Shown one piece after another: positions 26,483 through 35,672 of a stretch of DNA of 64,000 bases (within the stretch, counting starts at the first letter, position 1; each line of letters begins with the position of its first letter). Origin of the DNA: Pseudomonas frederiksbergensis (GTDB taxonomy: Bacteria > Pseudomonadota > Gammaproteobacteria > Pseudomonadales > Pseudomonadaceae); the NCBI RefSeq assembly GCF_003732705.1, contig NZ_MOBR01000006.1, forward strand, positions 141,975 to 205,974, read 5' to 3'. Below the pieces are notes generated by a model. The model saw only the letters and a list, made by a program, of their open reading frames with translations. It made no database searches and had not been told where the DNA came from. The translations under genes and the position numbers were made by a program.

Positions 26483-27214
26483 ATGCGTCTGACCCAGATT
26501 TTCGCCGCCGCAGCCATTGCGTTGGTCAGCACCTTTGCCGTCGCCGATGATGCGGCTGACAAAGCTATTCGTAAAAGCCTGGAAAGCCTCCAGCTCGAAA
26601 CCCCGATCGACAGCATCAGCGCGAGCCCGCTGGCCGGTCTGTACGAAGTCAAACTCAAAGGCAGCCGCGTGCTCTACGCCAGCGCCGACGGCCAGTACGT
26701 GATGCAGGGCTACATGTTCCAGCTCAAGGACGGCAAACCGGTCAACCTGACCGAGAAGACCGAGCGCCTGGGCGTTTCCAAACTGGTCAACGAGATTCCG
26801 GTCGCAGAAACCGTGGTCTACCCGGCCATCGGCGAAACCAAGTCGCACATCACCGTGTTCACCGACACCACCTGCCCGTACTGCCACAAGCTGCACGCCG
26901 AAGTGCCTGAGCTGAATAAGCGCGGCATCGAAGTGCGTTATGTGGCGTTCCCGCGCCAGGGCCTGGGCTCGCCGGGTGACGAACAGCTGCAAGCCGTCTG
27001 GTGCTCGAAAGACAAGAAAGCCGCGATGGACAAGATGGTCGATGGCAAGGAAATCAAGGCCGCCAAGTGCGATAACCCGGTTTCCAAGCAATTCGCCCTC
27101 GGTCAATCGATCGGTGTCAATGGTACGCCGGCCATCGTTTTGGCTGACGGTCAGGTAATTCCGGGCTACCAGCCTGCGCCACAAGTCGCCAAACTGGCAT
27201 TGGGCGCGAAATAA
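26483..27214 (+). CDS. dsbC: Periplasmic disulfide isomerase DsbC
   Basis: A 243-residue protein with a Sec signal peptide (cleavage near AVA-DD at residues 21-22). An N-terminal dimerisation domain (about 25-85) is followed by a thioredoxin fold with the active site CPYC at Cys131-Cys134 and the cis-proline loop NGTPAIV. The second structural cysteine pair, Cys174 and Cys196, is also present. It rearranges wrong disulfides in the periplasm and is kept reduced by DsbD. The start at 26483 has a CAGGAG ribosome site; the upstream frame to 26396 lacks one. Confidence 0.93.
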   Translation: MRLTQIFAAAAIALVSTFAVADDAADKAIRKSLESLQLETPIDSISASPLAGLYEVKLKGSRVLYASADGQYVMQGYMFQLKDGKPVNLTEKTERLGVSKLVNEIPVAETVVYPAIGETKSHITVFTDTTCPYCHKLHAEVPELNKRGIEVRYVAFPRQGLGSPGDEQLQAVWCSKDKKAAMDKMVDGKEIKAAKCDNPVSKQFALGQSIGVNGTPAIVLADGQVIPGYQPAPQVAKLALGAK

Positions 27215-27247
27215 TTCGCATCGTCACGGTCAGCCTTTGACGATCAT

Positions 27248-27332
27248 GGTCCGGCGGTCACCCGCCTGACCATTAATAGAGAGCCGCTAGCTTGCGGCTG
27301 TTTTCACGGCCGACCTTGCGTCGGCCGTTTTA
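27248..27332 (+). promoter_or_regulatory. Tandem hairpins in the dsbC-hom gap
   Basis: Three hairpins follow each other: GGTCCGGCGG with CCGCCTGACC (27249-27272), AGCCGC 27282-27287 with GCGGCT 27294-27299 followed by GTTTT, and ACGGCCGAC 27306-27314 with GTCGGCCGT 27320-27328 followed by TTT. The last two look like intrinsic terminators. They probably end dsbC transcription; because the last ends only 18 bp before hom, attenuation of hom is an alternative. Confidence 0.65.
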
Positions 27333-27345
27333 TGGGGAGTTCACA

Positions 27346-28650
27346 GTGAAACCGGTCAAAGTAGGCATCTGTGGGTTAGGGACCGTCGGTGGCGGTACCT
27401 TCAACGTACTTCAGCGCAACGCCGAGGAAATTGCTCGTCGTGCCGGGCGTGGAATCGAAGTGGCACAAATTGCCATGCGCACGCCAAAGCCTCAGTTCCA
27501 GACGACCGGTATTGCGATTACCAACGATGTGTTCGAAGTGGCCACGAACCCTGAGATCGACATCGTCATAGAGCTGATGGGCGGCTACACCGTTGCCCGC
27601 GAGCTGGTACTCAAGGCCATCGAGAATGGCAAGCATGTGGTCACCGCGAACAAGGCATTGATTGCCGTTCACGGTAATGAAATTTTCGCCAAGGCTCGCG
27701 AGAAGGGCGTGATCGTTGCGTTCGAAGCGGCCGTGGCTGGCGGCATACCGGTGATCAAGGCGATCCGTGAAGGCTTGTCCGCCAACCGTATCAACTGGGT
27801 TGCCGGCATCATCAACGGCACCGGTAACTTCATCCTCACCGAAATGCGTGAGAAGGGCCGCACCTTCGAAGACGTACTCGCCGAAGCGCAAGCCCTGGGT
27901 TACGCCGAAGCCGATCCGACCTTCGACGTTGAAGGCATCGACGCCGCTCACAAGCTGACGATCCTGGCGTCCATCGCGTTCGGCATCCCGCTGCAATTCG
28001 ACAAGGCCTACACCGAAGGCATCACCAAGCTGACCACCGCTGACGTGAACTACGCCGAAGCCCTGGGCTATCGCATCAAGCACCTGGGCGTGGCGCGTAG
28101 CACCGCGGCAGGTATCGAGTTGCGCGTGCACCCGACGCTGATCCCGGCCGATCGCCTGATCGCCAACGTCAACGGCGTGATGAACGCGGTGATGGTCAAC
28201 GGTGATGCTGCCGGTTCGACCCTGTTCTACGGCGCTGGCGCCGGCATGGAGCCGACCGCTTCGTCGGTGATCGCCGACCTGGTGGACGTGGTTCGCGCCA
28301 TGACCTCGGACCCGGAAAACCGCGTACCGCACCTGGCCTTCCAGCCGGATTCGCTGTCGGCCCACCCGATCCTGCCGATCGAAGCCTGCGAAAGCGCGTA
28401 CTACCTGCGGATCCAGGCCAAGGACCATCCAGGCGTGCTGGCCCAAGTGGCGAGCATTCTGTCGGAGCGCGGCATCAACATCGAATCGATCATGCAGAAG
28501 GAAGTCGAAGAACACGACGGCCTGGTGCCGATGATCCTGCTGACCCACCGTGTGCTGGAGCAGCACATGAACGACGCGATCACCGCCCTGGAAGCCTTGG
28601 CGGGCGTCGTCGGTCCGGTTGTGCGGATCCGTGTCGAACATCTGAATTGA
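27346..28650 (+). CDS. hom: Homoserine dehydrogenase
   Basis: A 434-residue enzyme that reduces aspartate semialdehyde to homoserine for threonine and methionine. The NAD(P) fold begins at once (VKVGICGLGTVGGG), the catalytic domain holds ANKALIAVHG, GIINGTGNFILTEM and DPTFDVEGIDAAHK, and residues from about 355 form an ACT domain for threonine feedback. It lacks the aspartokinase half found in enterobacterial ThrA. The start is GTG at 27346 with a GGGGAG ribosome site; a longer frame from 27292 would run through the terminator-like hairpins. thrC follows 109 bp downstream. Confidence 0.95.
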   Translation: MKPVKVGICGLGTVGGGTFNVLQRNAEEIARRAGRGIEVAQIAMRTPKPQFQTTGIAITNDVFEVATNPEIDIVIELMGGYTVARELVLKAIENGKHVVTANKALIAVHGNEIFAKAREKGVIVAFEAAVAGGIPVIKAIREGLSANRINWVAGIINGTGNFILTEMREKGRTFEDVLAEAQALGYAEADPTFDVEGIDAAHKLTILASIAFGIPLQFDKAYTEGITKLTTADVNYAEALGYRIKHLGVARSTAAGIELRVHPTLIPADRLIANVNGVMNAVMVNGDAAGSTLFYGAGAGMEPTASSVIADLVDVVRAMTSDPENRVPHLAFQPDSLSAHPILPIEACESAYYLRIQAKDHPGVLAQVASILSERGINIESIMQKEVEEHDGLVPMILLTHRVLEQHMNDAITALEALAGVVGPVVRIRVEHLN

Positions 28651-28658
28651 ATTGAAGC

Positions 28659-28738
28659 AGCGGCAAGTGGCAAGCTTCAAGCTGTAAGTAAAAGCCAATC
28701 TGCTTTTGTCTTGCCGCTTGTAGCTTGCAACTTGTAGC
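28659..28738. repeat. Palindromic repeat (AGCTTGTAGCTTGC type)
   Basis: GCGGCAAGTGGCAAGCTTC on the left can pair with TTGTAGCTTGCAACTTG and CTTGCCGC on the right. It sits between hom and thrC. A related element is at 51457-51535. Confidence 0.65.
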
Positions 28739-28759
28739 TCAAACCAAAGGTTTGCCCCT

Positions 28760-30169
28760 ATGCGTTATATCAGTACCCGCGGCCAGGCACCGGCCCTGAA
28801 TTTCGAAGACGTCCTGCTGGCCGGTCTGGCCACGGACGGCGGCCTGTACGTGCCGGAATGCCTGCCACGTTTCACCCAGGAAGAAATCGCTTCCTGGGCC
28901 GGCCTGCCGTATCACGAACTGGCCTTCCGGGTGATGCGCCCGTTCGTGGCCGGCAGCATTCCGGATGCCGATTTCAAAAAGATTCTTGAAGAAACCTACG
29001 GCGTGTTTTCCCACAACGCCGTGGCGCCGTTGCGTCAGCTCAATGGCAACGAATGGGTATTGGAGCTGTTCCACGGCCCGACCCTGGCGTTCAAGGATTT
29101 CGCCCTGCAACTGCTCGGTCGCCTGCTTGACTACACGCTGGAAAAACGCGGTGAGCGCGTGGTGATCGTCGGCGCCACCTCCGGTGATACCGGTTCGGCC
29201 GCCATCGAAGGCTGCAAGCATTGCGAAAACGTCGACATCTTCATCCTGCACCCACACAACCGTGTGTCTGAAGTGCAGCGTCGCCAGATGACCACCATCT
29301 TCGGCGAGAACATCCACAACATCGCCATCGAAGGCAACTTCGATGACTGCCAGGAAATGGTCAAGAACAGCTTCGCCGACCAGAGCTTCCTCAAAGGTAC
29401 ACGCCTGGTGGCAGTGAACTCGATCAACTGGGCGCGGATCATGGCCCAGATCGTTTACTACTTCCACGCGGCGCTGCAACTGGGTGGCCCGGCGCGTTCG
29501 GTGTCGTTCTCGGTGCCGACCGGCAACTTCGGTGACATCTTCGCCGGTTACCTGGCGCGCAACATGGGCCTGCCGATCAACCAGTTGATCGTCGCCACCA
29601 ACCGTAACGACATCCTGCACCGCTTCATGAGCGGCAATCAGTATGTCAAGGAAACCCTGCACGCCACGTTGTCGCCGTCCATGGACATCATGGTCTCGTC
29701 GAACTTCGAACGCCTGCTGTTCGACCTGCACGGTCGCAACGGCGCAGCGATTGCCGGCCTGATGGACAACTTCAAGCAGGGTGGCGGTTTCAGCGTCGAA
29801 CAAGAACGTTGGACCGAAGCCCGCAAGCTGTTCGATTCCCTGGCCGTGGATGACGCACAAACCTGCGAAACCATCGCCGAAGTCTTCGAACAGACCGGTG
29901 AGGTGCTGGACCCGCACACCGCCATCGGCGTCAAGGCCGCGCGGGAATGCCGTCGCAGCCTGGATATCCCGATGGTGATCCTCGGCACAGCCCATCCGGT
30001 CAAATTCCCCGACGCTGTGGAAAAAGCTGGTGTAGGAAAAGCTCTCGAACTACCTGCACATCTTTCTGATTTGTTTGAGAGAGAAGAGCGCTGCACCGTG
30101 TTACCGAATGACCTGAAAGCCGTGCAGGCCTTTGTCAGTCAGCATGGCAACCGCGGCAAGCCTCTCTAA
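28760..30169 (+). CDS. thrC: Threonine synthase
   Basis: A 469-residue PLP enzyme that converts O-phosphohomoserine to threonine. The N-terminal RYISTRGQAPALNFEDVLLAG (about 2-22) marks the E. coli-type clade. The PLP lysine is in HGPTLAFKDFALQLLG, and the phosphate-binding loop is GATSGDTGSAA. PTGNFGDIFAGYLA is also present. Length is right for this clade. Together with hom it completes the last steps from aspartate semialdehyde, except homoserine kinase, which is not in the window. Confidence 0.95.
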   Translation: MRYISTRGQAPALNFEDVLLAGLATDGGLYVPECLPRFTQEEIASWAGLPYHELAFRVMRPFVAGSIPDADFKKILEETYGVFSHNAVAPLRQLNGNEWVLELFHGPTLAFKDFALQLLGRLLDYTLEKRGERVVIVGATSGDTGSAAIEGCKHCENVDIFILHPHNRVSEVQRRQMTTIFGENIHNIAIEGNFDDCQEMVKNSFADQSFLKGTRLVAVNSINWARIMAQIVYYFHAALQLGGPARSVSFSVPTGNFGDIFAGYLARNMGLPINQLIVATNRNDILHRFMSGNQYVKETLHATLSPSMDIMVSSNFERLLFDLHGRNGAAIAGLMDNFKQGGGFSVEQERWTEARKLFDSLAVDDAQTCETIAEVFEQTGEVLDPHTAIGVKAARECRRSLDIPMVILGTAHPVKFPDAVEKAGVGKALELPAHLSDLFEREERCTVLPNDLKAVQAFVSQHGNRGKPL

Positions 30170-30192
30170 GCCCGAAAAACTGTCACATTTTG

Positions 30193-30214
30193 AAGCCCGT
30201 CTCCTGACGGGCTT
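30193..30214 (+). terminator. Rho-independent terminator after thrC
   Basis: AAGCCCGTC (30193-30201), TCCT loop, GACGGGCTT (30206-30214), then TCTTGTTT. Confidence 0.9.
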
Positions 30215-30289
30215 TCTTGTTTCTGCGTGCCACACTTGTCGCGTTTTCGCCCCTGAAGGACGGGCGAGTTGATCACGAAGGAAGTGGCA

Positions 30290-31663
30290 ATGCTGTTTTT
30301 AAGAGGGTTGAGACCAGCCGTGTGCTGGATTTTTTTGCTGGGCGCCATGAGCCTTGGACATTGCGCGCGTGCAGCACAATTGATGGAGTACGAGGTCGCG
30401 ACACCGACGACCGTCGACGGCATTGAGCTGAACGCCGAAGAGCGGCAATGGATTCGCGCCCATCCGCAAGTCATCGTTGCATCGAAGCAATACCCGCTGT
30501 ACCAGTTCAAGGACGAGTACGGGCAATGGAGTGGCTTGAACATCGATGTGCTCGACCGCATCAGCGTGATGACGGGGCTGCATTTCGTCCATGAAGAAAC
30601 CTTTTCCACCGAGCATTTACTCCGGCGTCTGGAGAGTGGTGCAGCGGACATGACCACGACGCTGGCGCTGAATGATGAGCGCAAGCTGTTCCTGGACTTC
30701 AGCCATGCCTTTGGTGGTTCTGCCTGGGTGTTAGTTGGGCGTGCCGGGGCGCCGCTTCTTCAATCCCTGGAACAACTGTCGGAAAAGAAACTGGTGTTGC
30801 CGGCCAGGCACGCCATGGAGGCAACCATTCGGCGTGACCACCCGGCCATCGAGCTGCGCTCGGTCAAGACTTATGCTGAAGCCCGGGCGTTGGTCGAAAG
30901 TGGCGAGGTCGACGCCACTATCGAGAACGAAACAGGGGCGCAGCTCTATCCGGTTGGGCAGTTGAAGATTGGCCATACGGTGGAGGGCTCGTGGGAAGCC
31001 GATCATCTGGCCGTACGCAAAGGGCAGCCGCATTTATTGAGCATCCTTAACAAGGCACTTGAAGCCTTTCCACCGGCGGAGTTGCGGGCTATTCGCCTGA
31101 AGTGGCTGGATGGCATCGCCCCCAGGCCGGCGCTGTCGTTCTGGCAACGGTTGACCCAATGGGGCTGCTGGGGCGTGTTTATCGTCAGCTTGTTCGGCCT
31201 GCTGTCCTTGCTCTGGAACCGACGGCTCTCGACGCTGATCAAGCAGCATCTGGATGTCGAGAACGACCTCAGCGAGCAACTCGCCTTTCAGCATGCGCTG
31301 ATGGATGCCATGCCCGATCCCATGTTTATGCGTGATGTGGAGGGGCGTTTGGTCATGTGCAACAAAAGTTATGAGGAGGCATTGTCGACCCGACTGGACC
31401 AGGTTCAAGGGCGGCAACTGATCGAAGTCGATGTCGTGCCCAGGGAGACTGCCGAGCAGTTGCATGCCGAGTTCATCGTCCAGCTTGACAGCCGCAAACC
31501 CCGATTCACCAAGCGCCAGTTGAAATTCAACAACGGTGTGCGGGAGATCTACCAGTGGACAGTGCCTTTTTACGGGGCTGACGGGCAGGTGCGCGGGTTG
31601 CTGGGTGGATGGACGGATATCGGTCTGCGAAGGAGTGAAGGGGGGTGTGAGTGTTCCCGGTAA
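30290..31663 (+). CDS. EvgS-like periplasmic-binding/PAS sensor lacking a kinase domain
   Basis: A 457-residue protein. A signal peptide or anchor (about 1-29) leads to a solute-binding domain of the SBP_bac_3 type (about 55-275; VIVASKQYPLYQFKDEYGQWSG), one membrane helix (about 293-312, WGVFIVSLFGLLSLLWN) and a PAS domain (about 335-450; AMPDPMFMRDVEGRLVMCNKSY). The typical EvgS-class protein continues into HisKA, HATPase and receiver domains. Here the frame stops right after PAS, and the 117 bp before the next gene leave no room for a kinase. The ATG at 30290 has an AAGGAAG ribosome site. Possibly a receptor that signals through another protein, or a truncated gene. Confidence 0.7.
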   Translation: MLFLRGLRPAVCWIFLLGAMSLGHCARAAQLMEYEVATPTTVDGIELNAEERQWIRAHPQVIVASKQYPLYQFKDEYGQWSGLNIDVLDRISVMTGLHFVHEETFSTEHLLRRLESGAADMTTTLALNDERKLFLDFSHAFGGSAWVLVGRAGAPLLQSLEQLSEKKLVLPARHAMEATIRRDHPAIELRSVKTYAEARALVESGEVDATIENETGAQLYPVGQLKIGHTVEGSWEADHLAVRKGQPHLLSILNKALEAFPPAELRAIRLKWLDGIAPRPALSFWQRLTQWGCWGVFIVSLFGLLSLLWNRRLSTLIKQHLDVENDLSEQLAFQHALMDAMPDPMFMRDVEGRLVMCNKSYEEALSTRLDQVQGRQLIEVDVVPRETAEQLHAEFIVQLDSRKPRFTKRQLKFNNGVREIYQWTVPFYGADGQVRGLLGGWTDIGLRRSEGGCECSR

Positions 31664-31780
31664 GTTTCGGAATTTTCCTATGGGATCTGGCTACTTTTCC
31701 GATGGGATGCTGAAGGATGCTCCCCTAGAGTGATCGGCAACTGCGGTGAGAGTCCGCGCGTGTCGTTCCAGAGGTCGCTT

Positions 31781-32188
31781 ATGCGCACGCTCAAAATCCT
31801 GATCCTTGAACACAATCCTTTCCAGATGATGGCGTTGCACCAGATGCTCAACGCCATTGGTGTCTATGACGTGCTCACAGCGCCGTCGATGTCCGCGGCG
31901 CTGTGTTCCCTTGGGCGCAGGGGCAAGGTCGATATCGCGTTCTGCGATCCGCAGCTCAAGGGCGGTGACGGGCTGGCGCTGGTGCGGCATCTGGCAGAAC
32001 AACGCGAGGCCCGTGCGCTGATTCTGCTTGGCAACGTGGTGCCGAGTGTCATGCCGGACGTGAAGGCCTTGCTGGCCGACAGCGACGTCAAACTCCTGGG
32101 GCACCTGCACACACCCGTTTCCGCGGTGTTGATGCGTCGGTTGCTGGATGTCTATCTGCTGGAGTCGATGCTTCAAGCCAAGGCCTGA
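31781..32188 (+). CDS. Degenerate response-regulator receiver protein
   Basis: A 135-residue, single-domain receiver-like protein with no output domain. The phosphoacceptor equivalent, Asp56, is kept (DIAFCDPQLKGGDGL), but the acid pair is Glu10-His11 and the conserved lysine near the end is replaced (GHLHTPVS, about 107-114), so phosphorylation chemistry is doubtful. The start at 31781 has a GAGGT ribosome site. It follows the kinase-less sensor by 117 bp on the same strand and may work with it. Confidence 0.7.
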   Translation: MRTLKILILEHNPFQMMALHQMLNAIGVYDVLTAPSMSAALCSLGRRGKVDIAFCDPQLKGGDGLALVRHLAEQREARALILLGNVVPSVMPDVKALLADSDVKLLGHLHTPVSAVLMRRLLDVYLLESMLQAKA

Positions 32189-32358
32189 ATCCGGCTGTTT
32201 TTTCCTTGTCATCTTTGCGGCGCATGCTCAATTACCCCGCAGACGCAGATACCGCTGCCATGCGGTATTCAGAACTTTCTTCTTGGGCCAGGGGTCATTA
32301 ACTGTAGACACGCCCTTCCAGGCACTTTGTTTTCGGACTATTGAGTGGTGATCGCGAG

Positions 32359-32646
32359 ATGGAAAGTATCAGCCTATTGCTCGGTGAGGCTCTGAGCCCG
32401 TATCAGGTTACGTTGACCCCGTCGGGTGCCCATGGCGAATGCCTGGTGACCTTGAAAAATGCGGCCGGCGCCATCGTGGTGGAACGTGAGTTCAATCAGG
32501 CGCAGTTGACCGATAAGCGGCAACTGACGGATGTCGTCGACGGATTGCACCGCGATGTGCTGATCGCCGAAGGTCGCCTGGAGCCCTGTGTGATCGCGGC
32601 GTTGCGCAATGCGGCTCAGGACAAGGTCCTGGCCAATCGAAATTGA
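32359..32646 (+). CDS. DUF3509 family protein
   Basis: A 95-residue soluble protein resembling the Pseudomonas-restricted DUF3509 family: LLLGEALSPYQVTLTP at the start, LVTLKNAAGAIVVERE in the middle, and a helical end with HRDVLIAEGRLEP. Function unknown. The ATG at 32359 follows GATCGCGAG; the gene is followed by an intrinsic terminator at 32766. The 170-bp gap before it shows nothing recognisable. Confidence 0.75.
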   Translation: MESISLLLGEALSPYQVTLTPSGAHGECLVTLKNAAGAIVVEREFNQAQLTDKRQLTDVVDGLHRDVLIAEGRLEPCVIAALRNAAQDKVLANRN

Positions 32647-32765
32647 ATTGCCTTTTTGTGGGAACCTTCCTGCGTGAAGGTCGTCAGACCTTGTAACAGC
32701 AGGATCAAGCATTGTGCTCCGGTGCTTGTAGCTTGCTGCCACTGGTCTTTATGTAGGCCACGTTT

Positions 32766-32804
32766 AACCCCGAGTCGTCTCCCCACTTCTCGGGGTTTCT
32801 TTTT
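32766..32804 (+). terminator. Rho-independent terminator after the DUF3509 gene
   Basis: AACCCCGAG (32766-32774) pairs with CTCGGGGTT (32789-32797), followed by TCTTTTT. Confidence 0.85.
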
Positions 32805-32816
32805 GCCCAAAATTTG

Positions 32817-33737
32817 TCATTGCCCATCCTGAGGTTCGAAAAAACGCTTGGCCTCTTCCAGATAGTCGCTGCGCCGTTCCGGGTCGAGCCAGTCGGCATA
32901 GGCATGGGCCAGTCGCTCGTGGGGCAGGGTGCGCAATAGCTGATTGATCTCGCTGATGGCCTGCCGACCTTGGGGAGTATTCGAGCAGCCGATGTAGGTG
33001 GAAATGTACTTGCCCGTGCCCTTGACCGGGTAAAACACCAACTCGTTGTCAGCGATATGTTCCTGTTCAGCCAGGTAGCGGATCTCCGGCCAGTACCCCA
33101 ACACCCCCAGCAAACGGCCCAGGCGCTGCATCTGCAACAGACTGCCCAGTGCGTCGTTTCCATAATGGAATGTCAGGCTACTGGCCGGCGCCTGCTTCAG
33201 TTGAGCGTCGAGGAATTGACCATAACTGCGCTCGGCCACGGCACCGAGTTTCTGGCTGCCATTGGCCAGCAGTGCCGTCAGGTCGACTTCACCGTCCACC
33301 AGAAATGGTTCCAACTCCGGTTGATCTTCCTGGCGCACAGCAAGGCCATTGCTCACGGCCCGGAACACCGGAATGGAGAACGCGATCCACTGTTCCCGTT
33401 CCTTGCTCCAGATCAGTGAGGGATCGCAGGTGAAAGACTCTTCGCGCAGCATCTGCATGCCACGGGCCCGATTGACCCGCATCCGCGTGTGATCGTATTG
33501 CGGCATACCGGCGATCAACAGTGGCATCAGTTGATCGACGACCCCCTGGCCTTTTTGCGGGCCTTCGAAGATCGTCAGTGGCGGTAAATCGCGCAGCAGC
33601 CAGATCAGCGTCTCTTTTGGAAGTGCCCAGGCGTGTGAGCTCAATCCGAGCAACAACAGCACCAGCGCAAACCGGCCGCTGGCGCGATGGATTAAGACCG
33701 AAAGCAGGCGCTTCAGCTTAGATGGCCCCGTCTTCAC
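32817..33737 (-). CDS. TIGR02285-like periplasmic binding-fold protein
   Basis: About 306 residues with a signal peptide (hydrophobic core FALVLLLLGLSSHAWA). The mature part resembles the periplasmic solute-binding-like TIGR02285 group: LIWLLRDLPPLTIFEGP at the start, RSYGQFLDAQL, and a Cys-containing segment YIGCSNTPQGRQAI near the end. Function is unknown. The start is uncertain: the GTG at 33737 gives a good signal peptide and overlaps the CoA-transferase gene by 20 bp, while ATGs at 33791 and 33800 would add about 20 residues without a clear reason. Coupled with the upstream gene. Confidence 0.65.
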   Translation of the reverse strand: MKTGPSKLKRLLSVLIHRASGRFALVLLLLGLSSHAWALPKETLIWLLRDLPPLTIFEGPQKGQGVVDQLMPLLIAGMPQYDHTRMRVNRARGMQMLREESFTCDPSLIWSKEREQWIAFSIPVFRAVSNGLAVRQEDQPELEPFLVDGEVDLTALLANGSQKLGAVAERSYGQFLDAQLKQAPASSLTFHYGNDALGSLLQMQRLGRLLGVLGYWPEIRYLAEQEHIADNELVFYPVKGTGKYISTYIGCSNTPQGRQAISEINQLLRTLPHERLAHAYADWLDPERRSDYLEEAKRFFEPQDGQ

Positions 33738-34917
33738 GCAGCTTGGCGATCTGTCCCTTGTCGTAGCCAAGATCGTGAAGTACCTGCGCATTGTGCTCAC
33801 CCAACTGCGGTCCGACCCATTCGGAAGTGCCGGGTGTCTCAGAGAGTTTCGGCACGATCCCCGGCATCTTGAAGTCCTTGCCGTCCGGCAGCTTGGCGTG
33901 CAGGAACATTTCCCGGGCCAGGTACTGCGGATCGCTGAGCATGTCTTCAGCGCTGAAGATCCGGCTGGCCGGGACGTCGGCCTGGTTCAACTGCTCGATC
34001 ACACGGTCGAGTGGCAGCGAATTGACCCAGCGATCGATCACCCCATAAATCTCGTCACGACGGCTGTCGCGGCCATCGTTGCTGGCCAACACCGGATCGT
34101 TGGCCAAATCTTCGCGACCGATGATCAGCATGAAACGCTTGAAGATCGCATCGCCATTGGCACCGATCTGCACGTGCTTGCCGTCGGCACTGGTGTGGAT
34201 GGAGGAGGGTGTGATGCCGGGCATGATGTTGCCGGTGCGTTCGCGAATGAAGCCGAACACATCGAACTCAGGGACCATGCTTTCCATCATGGCGAAGATC
34301 GCTTCATACAGCGCCACGTCCACCACCTGGCCCAGACCGCCGTTCACCTCGCGATGACGCAGGGCCATCAACGCGCCGATCACGCCCCACAGCGCAGCAA
34401 TCGAATCGCCGATGGAGATCCCGGTGCGCACCGGTGGCCGGTCCTCGAAACCCGTGATGTAGCGCAGGCCGCCCATGGATTCACCGACCGCACCAAACCC
34501 CGGTTGGTCTTTCATCGGCCCGGTCTGGCCGAAGCCCGACAGGCGCACCATCACCAGTTTCGGATTGAGCGCATGTAAAACTTCCCACCCCAGGCCGAGC
34601 TTTTCCAACACGCCGGGGCGAAAATTCTCGATCAGGATGTCGGCTTCGCTGAGCAGTTTTTTCAGGATCTCCAGGCCATCCGGGTGCTTGAGGTTCAGGG
34701 TCAGGGACTTTTTGTTACGTGCCTGGACGAACCACCACAGGGAGGTGCCTTCATACAACTTGCGCCATTTGCGCAACGGATCTCCGCCATCCGGGGATTC
34801 GACCTTGATCACTTCAGCGCCGAACTCGCCGCAAATGCGCGAGGCAAACGGCCCGGCAATCAACGTACCCAATTCGATGACTTTCAGACCTGAGAGCGGT
34901 TTTCCGGTGAATGACAT
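33718..34917 (-). CDS. Class III CoA transferase (CaiB/BaiF family)
   Basis: A 399-residue family III CoA transferase. Seen: LSGLKVIELGTLIAGPFASR at the start, ADILIENFRPGVLEKLGLG, LSGFGQTGP, and GISIGDSIAALWG, whose aspartate is the likely acyl-carrying residue by analogy with formyl-CoA transferase. Length is normal. Substrates of the family include carnitine, oxalate, itaconate/succinate and bile acids; none can be chosen here because no acyl-CoA pathway genes are adjacent. Divergent from yaeQ. Confidence 0.85.
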   Translation of the reverse strand: MSFTGKPLSGLKVIELGTLIAGPFASRICGEFGAEVIKVESPDGGDPLRKWRKLYEGTSLWWFVQARNKKSLTLNLKHPDGLEILKKLLSEADILIENFRPGVLEKLGLGWEVLHALNPKLVMVRLSGFGQTGPMKDQPGFGAVGESMGGLRYITGFEDRPPVRTGISIGDSIAALWGVIGALMALRHREVNGGLGQVVDVALYEAIFAMMESMVPEFDVFGFIRERTGNIMPGITPSSIHTSADGKHVQIGANGDAIFKRFMLIIGREDLANDPVLASNDGRDSRRDEIYGVIDRWVNSLPLDRVIEQLNQADVPASRIFSAEDMLSDPQYLAREMFLHAKLPDGKDFKMPGIVPKLSETPGTSEWVGPQLGEHNAQVLHDLGYDKGQIAKLREDGAI

Positions 34918-35063
34918 GCGCGATCCTGTAGGACAAAGTCGTGTGAGTAGTGCGTTTTAACATAGCCGCGTGTCAGTCGCCCAAAGTTGATGGTCGTCAA
35001 TTCTCAGATTGCCTACCGCATCGGTTAGACTTGCCGCCTTTCCTCGTATCAAGAAGCCCGTTC

Positions 35064-35606
35064 ATGGCCCAGCCGTCCACGACCTACAAGTTTGAACTGA
35101 ACCTTACCGACCTCGACCGCAGTGTCTACGAGAGCGTGAAGCAGACCATCGCCCGTCACCCTTCGGAAACCGAAGAGCGCATGACCGTGCGGCTGCTGGC
35201 CTACGCCTTCTGGTACAACGAGCAGCTGTCGTTTGGTCGCGGTCTGTCAGACGTGGATGAACCGGCCCTGTGGGAAAAGAGTCTGGATGACCGTGTCCTG
35301 CACTGGATCGAAGTCGGCCAGCCGGACGCCGATCGCCTGACCTGGTGCTCGCGCCGCACCGAGCGCACCAGCCTGCTGGCCTACGGCAGCCTGCGGGTCT
35401 GGGAAACCAAAGTGATCCCGGCGATCAAGAACCTGAAAAACGTGCACATCGCCGCCGTTCCCCAGGACATCCTGGAAACCCTGGCCAAAGACATGCCCCG
35501 CGTTATCAAGTGGGACGTGATGATCAGCGAAGGGACGATTTTCGTCACCGATGACCGTGGTCAGCACGAAGTCCAATTGCAGTGGCTGAGCGGCGAACGC
35601 GGCTGA
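35064..35606 (+). CDS. YaeQ family protein
   Basis: A 180-residue protein matching YaeQ: YKFELNLTDLDRSVYES, RHPSETEERMTVRLLAYAFWY, GLSDVDEPALWEKSLD and the C-terminal ISEGTIFVTD. The fold is related to PD-(D/E)XK nucleases; an anti-termination suppressor role was proposed for E. coli YaeQ but is not settled. The start at 35064 matches the family; the frame upstream is not supported. recJ follows 66 bp later. Confidence 0.88.
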   Translation: MAQPSTTYKFELNLTDLDRSVYESVKQTIARHPSETEERMTVRLLAYAFWYNEQLSFGRGLSDVDEPALWEKSLDDRVLHWIEVGQPDADRLTWCSRRTERTSLLAYGSLRVWETKVIPAIKNLKNVHIAAVPQDILETLAKDMPRVIKWDVMISEGTIFVTDDRGQHEVQLQWLSGERG

Positions 35607-35672
35607 TTATTCGCCGTTACTACGCGTCATCCGGTTTTATCCTACGTATTCAAGAGAAGCACCTGTCACCCC

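Noticed and set aside
31640..31780. Frameshift at the end of the EvgS-like sensor
   Set aside because: Only 117 bp separate the stop from the next gene, so no kinase coding sequence remains in any frame.
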